Shown in pieces: positions 42,793 through 50,653 of a stretch of DNA of 64,000 nucleotides; position 1 is the stretch's first letter; every line of letters starts with the position of its first letter. Position numbers and translations under genes: made by a program. The notes beneath the pieces are model-generated. The model saw only the letters and a list, made by a program, of their open reading frames with translations, did not search any database and was not told where the DNA came from. This DNA is from Planctomycetota bacterium (GTDB lineage Bacteria; Planctomycetota; Phycisphaerae; Sedimentisphaerales; Anaerohalosphaeraceae), in contig DUZQ01000004.1 of NCBI GenBank assembly GCA_013349435.1, positions 18,132-82,131 of the forward strand. Direction: 5' to 3'.

Positions 42793-45700
42793 TTATCCTT
42801 TGACATTATAGGCCAACAACGTTTCTCCATGACGAATATAGAGTCTGCCGTCGCAAATTACCGGATGCGCCCAGTGTTCATCCGTCCCTTTTGTTACCGT
42901 AAAAGAACTAACGATATCAAAGCCCTCAGGTGAGGCCCTGACAAGAGCAACGGTGCCTTTGTCTTCTTCGTAACAGTATAACATCCCATCGGCGTATGCG
43001 ATTGACCCTTTGGAACCGAGCCACCTGGTTTCATACATTACTTTTCCGGTATTCCAGTCAAGACATACCCAGTCGCCGTATCTGTTGGTTTTCCAGTTTG
43101 AGCCGTAAATGTAGCCGTCCACAAGAACCACCCCTCCGTGATGGGTGTCAAGGGTTGTGTCCACCCATTTTCTGGTTACCTTTGTACCATCGGCGGAAAG
43201 AGCAAGCATCGCACCACCGTCATCGTATCCGCTGGTGGTATATACGGCTCCGTCATAATAAAGGGGTGTGATGGGATTGTTGGGTCTGGCTTCCTGCTGG
43301 TAGTCTTCGTATTTATCCTTCCAGAGAACCTCTCCCGTGCCGGCGTCGATACCTGCAACGGAATCGGCTAACATGGTAACAACAATTTCCCTTGAGCCTC
43401 TTTTGACCAGTATCGGCGAGCAGAAAGCACTTGCCTCGGTGAGATTTTCGGTAACCCAAACGGTCTGTCCGGTTTTTTTGTCAAGGGCGACTATTGAAGC
43501 CTTTTCTCCGCCCGGAGTGCAGATGAGTTTATCACCGACGACCAGCAGCGATTCGGCATAGCCCCAACGTGGTACTTTTCCACTGTACTTTTCTTGCAGG
43601 TCCTCTTTCCACTTTACATCGCCGGTCCTGGCATCAAGGCAAGCCGCCGTACCCGTCCCGGTCATTATATAGATACTGTCTTCATCGACCGCAGGCGTGC
43701 TTCTTGCGCCTGAGTGGGATTTTGTCCACTCCGGTCCGTAGGGCTTTTGCCATTTAATATTTCCTTTCATATCAATGGCTGTAAGAACGCCATCTTTACC
43801 TTTTCTTCCGGTAATGTATATAAGCCCGTTTGCAACAGATACTGTAGAGAAACCTTCACCGAGATTATCAACAGACCATAAAAGTTCGGGGCCACCCTCC
43901 AGCCAGCTTTTCAAAAGACCGGTCTCGGTGCTTTTACCATCCCTGTAGGGGCCCCGCCACTGCGCCCAGTTTCCAGGATTGCCCCCGAGGGTAGTTGATG
44001 ATTCCGGGCTCACATCAAGACAGATAAGCCTGCCTGTGCTGTTGCTGCGGGCATAAATCCTGCCGTTTGCCAGCACAGGCACGGTCCAGCATCTGCCCGA
44101 GAGGATCTGGGCCGATGTAATCTCTTCAAATTCTTTGGGCGAGGCCTCGGCAATTATAAGTTTTCCCTGTTGTGTTAAGATAATCAACTTGCCGTCCGAA
44201 GCCAAAACGCTTGAGCCGTATTCAGCGATTCCTTTTTGTTTCCAGGCTACGCGGCCCGTCTCAAAATCAAGACACACCAAACCGCCTTTATCAATGCCGT
44301 AAATATATCCGTCTAAAAGCACTGAGCTATTCATATGGCTTTGCAGCTTCCTGTTACTCCAGAGCTTTTCCAGCCTGCCGTCCTCAATCTCAAAGACCCC
44401 GCAGCCCCTGTTATATCCGGAGGAGATAAACACCTTATTGCCCGAAATAATTGGGTCGGCTGCATTTATATCATACAATGTTTCCCATGGCGTGCTCCAC
44501 AATTGCTTTCCGGTAGCAGCATCCAATCCTGCAAGCTCTCTGCAGACGAACATCGCAATACACTTTCTCTCACCTATATTAAAAGGAACCGCCGAAGCAT
44601 ATCCCGAAGGACCTATTCCGTTTTGCCATATCAGGCTGCCGTTATTCTTATCCAAAGCGATACCGTAACTACCTGCATTGTAAATAACCATGTTGTCGAT
44701 TATCACCGGTGAACTTGACAGACCCCAGGAAGAAGTCTTAATCCCAAGCTCCTGACGCAAATCCTTCTTCCAGATAACTTCACCGTCGGCGGCATTAAAA
44801 CAAAATGCCTTTCCTCTTTTGCTAAGGGTATAAACCCTGTCGCCATCGACGGTAGGAGTGGCGCTTGGGCCTCCCTGATAATCCTGCCCCTCCAGAAGAG
44901 CGGGGTATTTATATGTCCAGATCTTTGCGCCGGTTTGGGCATCCAGACAATAGACAATGTCATAGCGCCCTTTTGCCAATGCTTCAGCGTCATAATCTCG
45001 GCCTCTGTCGTCAAAACCTTCATCTCCATCCTCTTGTTCCTCTTGCTGTTCATCATCATCTTCCTGTTCCTCTTGTTCTTCCTTTTCATCCCCATCCTTT
45101 TTCTCTTCGATCGTCTCACGCCCGCTGGTATTACCCATTGTGTAGAGCCGTCCATTGCTGACGGTCATCGAGGAAAATCCCGTTTCAATTACTGTTTCCC
45201 AAAGTGGCTTTACGCCTTCAAAGATTTTACCGGCCACCCAGCCGGTCTCTGTGGATATACCGTCATAATTCGGCCCGCGCCAGTTGGGCCAGTCATTTGT
45301 AGCGGTAATTGCTGAGGTTTCAGCCTGTAGCTTTGTGCTCTTGGCTACATCAACACAAACCATATCACCTGCGGCGTTTCGGGCATAGATTCTGCCGTTT
45401 GCCAACACCGGAGTTGTCCAGCACTTGCCTTTGAGTATTTGGGCGGATGCAATCTCTTTCAAAGCTGTCGGCGAGGCCTGGGCGATAACCAGCTTGCCCT
45501 TCTCGCTTAGGATAATCAGTTTGCCGTCCGCAGCTATTAAGCTGCCCTTCCCATAATCCTTCGTAGCCCATTTTACTTCGCCGGTATTAAAATCCAGACA
45601 CTTTAGCCGGGCCATATCAAACCCGTAAAAATATCCATCAATCAGTATCGAACTGTTAAAATGGTTTTTCATATTTTCATTACGCCAGACCTCCCTGACC

Positions 45701-46551
45701 CTGTCACCTTCAACTTTTAGCAATGCACATCCAGCCAATGACGAAATATATACCTTGTCATCCATAAATATCGGGTCGGCGACATTCTCATCGGCATGGC
45801 TCCGCCATGTATATTTCCAGAGTTTGTCTCCGTTATTGATGTTAACCCCATACAACGCCTTTTGGCCGAAGATGGCAACTCCTTTTTGTTTGCCTATTTC
45901 AAACTCTACCGCGGTTGCGTAGCCCGGCTTGCCTTTTCCGTTTTGCCAAACCATCCGACCGGTCGTTTTATTGAGTGCCATCCCCCGTGTCCCTGCGTTA
46001 AATATCAACAGGTTATTTACTACCAGAGGTGAACCGGCAAGGTCCCATGTCGGCAGCTTAATTCCGAAATCTTCCTTGAGATTTTTTTGCCAAATTACAT
46101 CGCCATCTTTTGCATTCAGGCAAAACACATGCCCCTTTTTACTTAGTGTATAAACCCTGTCGCCTTCAACTGTAGGAGTAGAGCCGGGGCCGCCCTCATA
46201 ACTTTTTGGATTAAGTGGACAGGAATATTGATGTCTCCATTTTTCATCACCGGTCTCGGCATCGAAACAATAGACAGTGTCCTCATCATTGGTATTGCCA
46301 ATAGTGTAGGCTCGGCCGTTGCTGACCGTTATGGAAGAAAAGCCGGTGCCGACCGAGACCTTCCAGAGCGGCCTGGTGTAGCTATTTAGTTTATCTGCGT
46401 TCCAACCAGTTTCTCGGGATATTCCGTTGTGTTCGGGCCCGCGCCAGTTGGGCCAGTCCGAGGCGCGGCAAATACCGCTCCCAAATACACTAAGACCTGC
46501 GATAACTATGACAGCAGGTAAGTAAACCCTTACGATACTCGGCAACCGCAT
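42793..46551 (-). CDS. Giant secreted PQQ-like protein with three propellers
   Basis: A 1252-residue exported protein. A signal peptide (VYLPAVIVIAGLSVFGSGICRA) is followed by three PQQ-like beta-propeller modules, each opened by the same sequence: DWPNWRGPEHNGISRETGW (about 32), DWPNWRGPNYDGISTETGW (about 422) and NWAQWRGPYRDGKSTETG (about 865). Each module has repeated Y-x(4)-G-D-x-W or ATG-type blades such as VYCFDAETGDEKWRHQY and GRIYARNAAGDMVCVDV. Module two has a roughly 45-residue acidic insert (KKDGDEKEEQEEQEDDDEQQ and on), which resembles calcium- or metal-binding acidic loops. There are no heme C-x-x-C-H motifs. Probably a periplasmic or surface scaffold or binding protein. Its own promoter and an inverted repeat lie upstream at 46695-46730. 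Confidence 0.9.
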   Translation of the reverse strand: MRLPSIVRVYLPAVIVIAGLSVFGSGICRASDWPNWRGPEHNGISRETGWNADKLNSYTRPLWKVSVGTGFSSITVSNGRAYTIGNTNDEDTVYCFDAETGDEKWRHQYSCPLNPKSYEGGPGSTPTVEGDRVYTLSKKGHVFCLNAKDGDVIWQKNLKEDFGIKLPTWDLAGSPLVVNNLLIFNAGTRGMALNKTTGRMVWQNGKGKPGYATAVEFEIGKQKGVAIFGQKALYGVNINNGDKLWKYTWRSHADENVADPIFMDDKVYISSLAGCALLKVEGDRVREVWRNENMKNHFNSSILIDGYFYGFDMARLKCLDFNTGEVKWATKDYGKGSLIAADGKLIILSEKGKLVIAQASPTALKEIASAQILKGKCWTTPVLANGRIYARNAAGDMVCVDVAKSTKLQAETSAITATNDWPNWRGPNYDGISTETGWVAGKIFEGVKPLWETVIETGFSSMTVSNGRLYTMGNTSGRETIEEKKDGDEKEEQEEQEDDDEQQEEQEDGDEGFDDRGRDYDAEALAKGRYDIVYCLDAQTGAKIWTYKYPALLEGQDYQGGPSATPTVDGDRVYTLSKRGKAFCFNAADGEVIWKKDLRQELGIKTSSWGLSSSPVIIDNMVIYNAGSYGIALDKNNGSLIWQNGIGPSGYASAVPFNIGERKCIAMFVCRELAGLDAATGKQLWSTPWETLYDINAADPIISGNKVFISSGYNRGCGVFEIEDGRLEKLWSNRKLQSHMNSSVLLDGYIYGIDKGGLVCLDFETGRVAWKQKGIAEYGSSVLASDGKLIILTQQGKLIIAEASPKEFEEITSAQILSGRCWTVPVLANGRIYARSNSTGRLICLDVSPESSTTLGGNPGNWAQWRGPYRDGKSTETGLLKSWLEGGPELLWSVDNLGEGFSTVSVANGLIYITGRKGKDGVLTAIDMKGNIKWQKPYGPEWTKSHSGARSTPAVDEDSIYIMTGTGTAACLDARTGDVKWKEDLQEKYSGKVPRWGYAESLLVVGDKLICTPGGEKASIVALDKKTGQTVWVTENLTEASAFCSPILVKRGSREIVVTMLADSVAGIDAGTGEVLWKDKYEDYQQEARPNNPITPLYYDGAVYTTSGYDDGGAMLALSADGTKVTRKWVDTTLDTHHGGVVLVDGYIYGSNWKTNRYGDWVCLDWNTGKVMYETRWLGSKGSIAYADGMLYCYEEDKGTVALVRASPEGFDIVSSFTVTKGTDEHWAHPVICDGRLYIRHGETLLAYNVKG

Positions 46552-46694
46552 AATATCTCTCCAAAATCAAGATAAATCACAACAAAACGCCTTTTCAAGA
46601 CCAGAATCTATAGTAGTACTTTTTTAAGGTTAATTTAGTTCAAATTTTTTACTAATTGCGTATATCCTTCGCAAATGTGTGATTTTCGCCTTCC

Positions 46695-46730
46695 CACAAT
46701 AGATTATATTTTCAAACGTACTATTGTGAA
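46695..46730 (-). promoter_or_regulatory. Promoter overlapped by perfect inverted repeat
   Basis: Leftward promoter: TTCACA (46725-46730), a 16-base spacer, TATAAT (46703-46708). An exact 8-bp inverted repeat, CACAATAG (46695-46702) and CTATTGTG (46721-46728), flanks the -10 and overlaps the -35. This is the arrangement of a repressor operator. The repeat could also fold in RNA from the preceding gene, but no T run follows. It controls the triple-propeller gene and probably the module after it. Confidence 0.6.
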
Positions 46731-46739
46731 AGTCGTTTA

Positions 46740-48308
46740 TCAGGTATTTTTGAACGCCAACGCTCCGGTTGGACAGCTTTGCACGCATTTTGCGGCAGCT
46801 TTCTTGAGACCCTCGGATATAGAGCGGCCAAAGGGAACTGCCACCTGAACATCAAAGCCCCGTCCGATGAATGTCAGGCCAAGCCGCTCTTTTGCTTCGG
46901 CTGCTATCTGGATACATAATCCACACTTTATGCACTTGCCCGGCTCGTATATCACATCCGGGTGCTGAGCCTTTTGGGTAAATAACCGGCGCTCATTCTT
47001 GTAACGGTTTTGCCTGGCGCCGTACTCGGTGGCGTATCGTCTCAATTTACAATCAACGGGTTTTCGGCAATCACAGTCAAGGCACCTTTGAGCTTCTCTT
47101 TGAGCCTGTTCAGGTTCGAATCCGTCATATTTACGTGCAGGCACTTCTCTGGGCGAATCGCTCGCATTTCGCAGAAAATTGTTTATTTCGTCATCCCTCA
47201 GCTTGCCGATTCGGCTGTTAAATGTCTTTTCAGAGCCTGTAACCGGTTTGCCCGACAGGTACTGGTCTATTGAAACGGCTGCCTCCTTGCCGTGCGCGGC
47301 GGCCCTGACCGCAAGTTTGCGCCGGCCCACACAATCACCACCGGCAAAAACGCCTTTCAAACTCGTTTCATAGTTGCCGGAGTTTATTGCGATGCCTTCT
47401 TGACCTTTCTCCAGAGAGGACCACGCAGGGTCATCGTTTTGTATCGGACCTGTGGCTATAAATACAGCATCGAAATCAACGGCCAGCTCTTGAACCGAAA
47501 TATCTGTACCGATTTTTGTATCGCCCTTAAAAATCGCACCAAGCCCGAAAATCATACTTGTTTCTTTGTCAAGTACAGTTTCCGGCAACAACTTTTTATC
47601 GACGCCATATCGAAGCATCCCCCCGGCTCGGTCATTTTCATCGAAGCAGGTAACCTGATGACCTTTACGTTGTAAATAGTAGGCAGCCGCCAATCCGGCA
47701 GGGCCGGCACCTGCAATCGCAACATTCATACCACTTGATGGTTTGCACACAGGCAGGTACGGTTGTTCAGAGGCAAGGTCTATATCGGCGGCGTAGCGTT
47801 TCAGCAGGCAGACAGCAACCGGTTGGTCATAAGCCCTCCGCCTGCACGCCTTCTCACAGGGAGCGGGGCATATCCGCCCCAACACCGCAGGCAGTGCGAT
47901 ATCTTTTTTAATCGTCTCAATCGCGCCGCTCAACCCGCCTCGGGCAATTTGGCGAATCATCAGTGGAATATTCATCCCGGCGGGGCAGGTAACCTGACAC
48001 GGCCCGAGGCAATCTCCTATATGGTCGCTGAGCAGCAGTTCAAGTGCGGCCCTTCTGGCTTCGGCAACTTCCTGCGTATCGGTCTGAACAAGCATCCCAT
48101 CTTCGACTTTCATACCACATGCGGGCACAAGACCGGTCTTACCGATTATCTTGACCACACATAACATACAACTCGTTGACGGCTTGCAACCACTCAAAAA
48201 GCACATTGCGGGAATCTCAATTCCAAGCAACCCGGCAGCCTCAAGTATTGTTGTGCCGGCCCGGACTTCGATATTAAGATTATCTATGGTTAATTTCGGC
48301 ACCTTCAC
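46740..48308 (-). CDS. GltD-like iron-sulfur flavoprotein lacking the NAD(P)H domain
   Basis: A 522-residue protein with GTG start at 48308, in a GTGA overlap with the NuoE-NuoF gene. An N-terminal [2Fe-2S] domain has the NuoG-like pattern C-x10-C-x2-C-x13-C (CFLSGC..., TSCMLC, VPAC). A GltD/NfnB N-terminal Fe-S region follows: GDCLGPCQVTCPAG, GRICPAPCEKACRR. Next comes an FAD domain with NVAIAGAGPAGLAAAYYL and GGMLRYGVDKKLLP. After FIATGP the sequence goes almost directly to GVFAGGDCVGRRKLAVRAAAHGKEAA. The inserted NAD(P)H Rossmann domain of GltD-type enzymes is missing. The C-terminal region has more cysteine motifs (CLDCDCRKPVDC, CIKCGLC, CVQSCP). It probably relays electrons between NuoEF and other Fe-S proteins. 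Confidence 0.85.
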   Translation of the reverse strand: MKVPKLTIDNLNIEVRAGTTILEAAGLLGIEIPAMCFLSGCKPSTSCMLCVVKIIGKTGLVPACGMKVEDGMLVQTDTQEVAEARRAALELLLSDHIGDCLGPCQVTCPAGMNIPLMIRQIARGGLSGAIETIKKDIALPAVLGRICPAPCEKACRRRAYDQPVAVCLLKRYAADIDLASEQPYLPVCKPSSGMNVAIAGAGPAGLAAAYYLQRKGHQVTCFDENDRAGGMLRYGVDKKLLPETVLDKETSMIFGLGAIFKGDTKIGTDISVQELAVDFDAVFIATGPIQNDDPAWSSLEKGQEGIAINSGNYETSLKGVFAGGDCVGRRKLAVRAAAHGKEAAVSIDQYLSGKPVTGSEKTFNSRIGKLRDDEINNFLRNASDSPREVPARKYDGFEPEQAQREAQRCLDCDCRKPVDCKLRRYATEYGARQNRYKNERRLFTQKAQHPDVIYEPGKCIKCGLCIQIAAEAKERLGLTFIGRGFDVQVAVPFGRSISEGLKKAAAKCVQSCPTGALAFKNT

Positions 48309-50653
48309 CTGACCTCGATAGCATCCTGTGGACATACCGTTTTGCATGTTCCGCAGCGAATACATTTGTCCGTGTCGATTTCGTGCTTCTCATAGGGTTT
48401 CATCGCGATTGCATCTGCGGGACAGTTTTGCGCGCACAATGTACAGCCGATACAATCATCCGTTACCGAATACGTAATAAGCGCCCGGCATTTGCCTGCG
48501 GGGCAGCACTTATTAATATGAGCCTCATACTCGTCCCTGAAGTATTTTAAGGTTGAAAGAACAGGATTGGGCGCCGTCTTTCCAAGCCCGCAGAGGCTGC
48601 CTTTTTTCACCATTACCGCCAAATGCTCCAGTTCCTCGATGTCCCCCTTTCTTCCCCGGCCCGTGCATAATCGTTCGAGAATGTCCAGCATCCGCCGGGT
48701 GCCGATTCTGCAAAAAGTGCATTTTCCGCAGGACTGGTTCTGTGTAAATTCGAGGAAATACCTCGCGATATCGACCATGCAGTCTGATTCATCCAATACG
48801 ACCAATCCCCCCGAACCCATTATCGCACCGGCTTCGTTGAGCGATTCGTAGTCCACCGGAGTATCCGCCAGCTTCGCTGGGACGCATCCTCCCGACGGCC
48901 CGCCTATCTGGACCGCCTTAAAGGCCAGGCCGCTCCCGATGCCGCCGCCAATTTCTTCAACTATCTCTTTTATCGAGATACCCATTGGCACTTCTATAAG
49001 CCCCCCCCTTGCTATCTTGCCGGCAAGGGCAAAAACCTTTGTGCCTTTGCTGTGCTCAGTGCCGAGTTCTGAAAAAATCTTGCCTCCGTTGCGAATAATC
49101 CACGGTAAAAGGGCATAAGTTTCCACATTGTTAATAAGAGTCGGCTTTTCCCAAAGGCCGCTTTGAGCAGGATAAGGAGGGCGCAGACTCGGCATCCCGC
49201 GCTGTCCCTGGATACTGGCGATAAGAGCTGTTTCTTCCCCGCACACAAACGCCCCGGCACCCGGGACGATAGTAAGATTGAGTGAAAAATCACTGCCTAA
49301 GATGTTGTCGCCGAGAAGATTCCCCCGGCGGCACTTTTGGATTGCTTCGCTCATCCTCTCAATAGCAACAGGGTATTCGGCGCGGATGTAGAAATAACCC
49401 TCATCGGCCCCGACCGCGTAAGCGGCTATTGTCATGCCTTCGATAATGCGATACGGATACGACTCCATAAGCATGCGGTCCATAAAGGCCCCGGGGTCCC
49501 CTTCGTCGCCGTTGCAGATGAGGTATTTTTTATCTGACGGGCTGTCCATGACCGCGGACCATTTAAGATGCGCCGGATAACCCGCTCCGCCCCTTCCGCG
49601 AAGGCCGCTTTGCCGGATTTCCTCGATTATCTCTTCAGGTCCCGATTCATTTATACACTTACGCAGCGCGCTGAATCCATCATTTTCAACATACTCATCA
49701 ATATCAGCCGGGTCAATCGCCCCGCAGTGCTCCGTGGCGATGTGTTTTTGCCTTGTCAGAAAATGAGTTACCAGTTCATCGCGCACATTCATCGAATATC
49801 GCGTAACTGGTTCCCAGGTTTTGTCTGTGAGAATCTTATCCAGGGCCAGAGAAACGGCTGTTCTGATTTTTCTGCTTGTTCCGGTCGGCTTGAAGTGCCT
49901 GAGCACTATTGCACGGGCATCTTCGGGCTTTATACATGAATAACGAAATGTGGTATCGGGGCGGACAACCTCAACAATCGGTGCAAGATAAGACATGCCC
50001 GGGCAGCCCACGCTTTTTACGACAGCGGCCACAGCCGATTCGTGAACAGCTTTTTTCAGTTCCCTGAATACCTCTCCACTGCCGCCGGCCAGACAGCTCG
50101 AATCAAGACATACCCGAATTTCACCGCGCTGCCCGGCGACTGGAGGTATCTCTTTTTTGCTTTTCTCTTTTTCGCGGACCTTTTGCTCCTCAAGAAAATC
50201 TTTCAGCACGGAAGGCACCTTTTGGCTGGTCAGATGCCCGAAAATAATATCGTTAATCTGAATAGCCGGTGCCAACATACAGCAACCGAGACACGGGACT
50301 TTCTCGACCGTAAATATACGGTCCCGGTCGGTGTCGTCGTTTTCGGCGATTTTAAGGTATCTGCGAAATGCATCATAGATTTGGGTAGCACCCTTGACGT
50401 GGCACGCTGTTCCTATGCAAACTCGTATTGTGTAAAGCCCTGCCGGTTGCAAGCGGAACTGGTCGTAGAAACTTGACACACCTGTAATCGAAGCGGGGCT
50501 GATTTCAGTCAGCTCGCACACCCGCTCCAGCGCCTCGGTCGGCAGATAACCGTATCGGCTCTGCAGGGCCTGCAAAATTGCAAGCACCCTCTCCGGTCCG
50601 GTACCCGTTCTTTGGACGGTCTCATCTACAAATTTCAGGTCAGGCTCATTCAT
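48305..50653 (-). CDS. NuoE-NuoF fusion, NADH-oxidising iron-sulfur flavoprotein
   Basis: A 782-residue fusion. NuoE domain (1-160): the [2Fe-2S] ligands C79, C84, C121 and C125 are present (CIGTACH, CLGCC). A second thioredoxin-like segment (about 183-250) has VCLDSSCLAGG and VGCPGMSY, in which the fourth ligand is serine. The NuoF domain (about 270-700) has RGRGGAGYPAHLKW and NGDEGDPGAFMDR for FMN/NADH and SCGKCTFCRIGT for [4Fe-4S]. A C-terminal ferredoxin holds two clusters (DDCIGCTLCAQNCP, DKCIRCGTCKTVCP). It should oxidise NADH with FMN and pass electrons to Fe-S partners. Similar NuoF-type subunits occur in bifurcating hydrogenases and Stn/Nfn-type transhydrogenases. Here the partner is the GltD-like protein. 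It overlaps the upstream propeller gene by eight bases. Confidence 0.92.
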   Translation of the reverse strand: MNEPDLKFVDETVQRTGTGPERVLAILQALQSRYGYLPTEALERVCELTEISPASITGVSSFYDQFRLQPAGLYTIRVCIGTACHVKGATQIYDAFRRYLKIAENDDTDRDRIFTVEKVPCLGCCMLAPAIQINDIIFGHLTSQKVPSVLKDFLEEQKVREKEKSKKEIPPVAGQRGEIRVCLDSSCLAGGSGEVFRELKKAVHESAVAAVVKSVGCPGMSYLAPIVEVVRPDTTFRYSCIKPEDARAIVLRHFKPTGTSRKIRTAVSLALDKILTDKTWEPVTRYSMNVRDELVTHFLTRQKHIATEHCGAIDPADIDEYVENDGFSALRKCINESGPEEIIEEIRQSGLRGRGGAGYPAHLKWSAVMDSPSDKKYLICNGDEGDPGAFMDRMLMESYPYRIIEGMTIAAYAVGADEGYFYIRAEYPVAIERMSEAIQKCRRGNLLGDNILGSDFSLNLTIVPGAGAFVCGEETALIASIQGQRGMPSLRPPYPAQSGLWEKPTLINNVETYALLPWIIRNGGKIFSELGTEHSKGTKVFALAGKIARGGLIEVPMGISIKEIVEEIGGGIGSGLAFKAVQIGGPSGGCVPAKLADTPVDYESLNEAGAIMGSGGLVVLDESDCMVDIARYFLEFTQNQSCGKCTFCRIGTRRMLDILERLCTGRGRKGDIEELEHLAVMVKKGSLCGLGKTAPNPVLSTLKYFRDEYEAHINKCCPAGKCRALITYSVTDDCIGCTLCAQNCPADAIAMKPYEKHEIDTDKCIRCGTCKTVCPQDAIEVR

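Noticed and set aside
44703..45155. Open frame opposite part of the triple-propeller gene, with acidic/basic low complexity
   Set aside because: It is an alternative frame on the same strand as the propeller gene, created by the repetitive acidic codons. The propeller frame is continuous and carries the module motifs.
46552..46739. Inverted repeat at 46695-46728 as a transcription terminator
   Set aside because: The stem is 8 bp with an 18-base loop and no T run follows. It coincides with a promoter, so an operator is the better reading.
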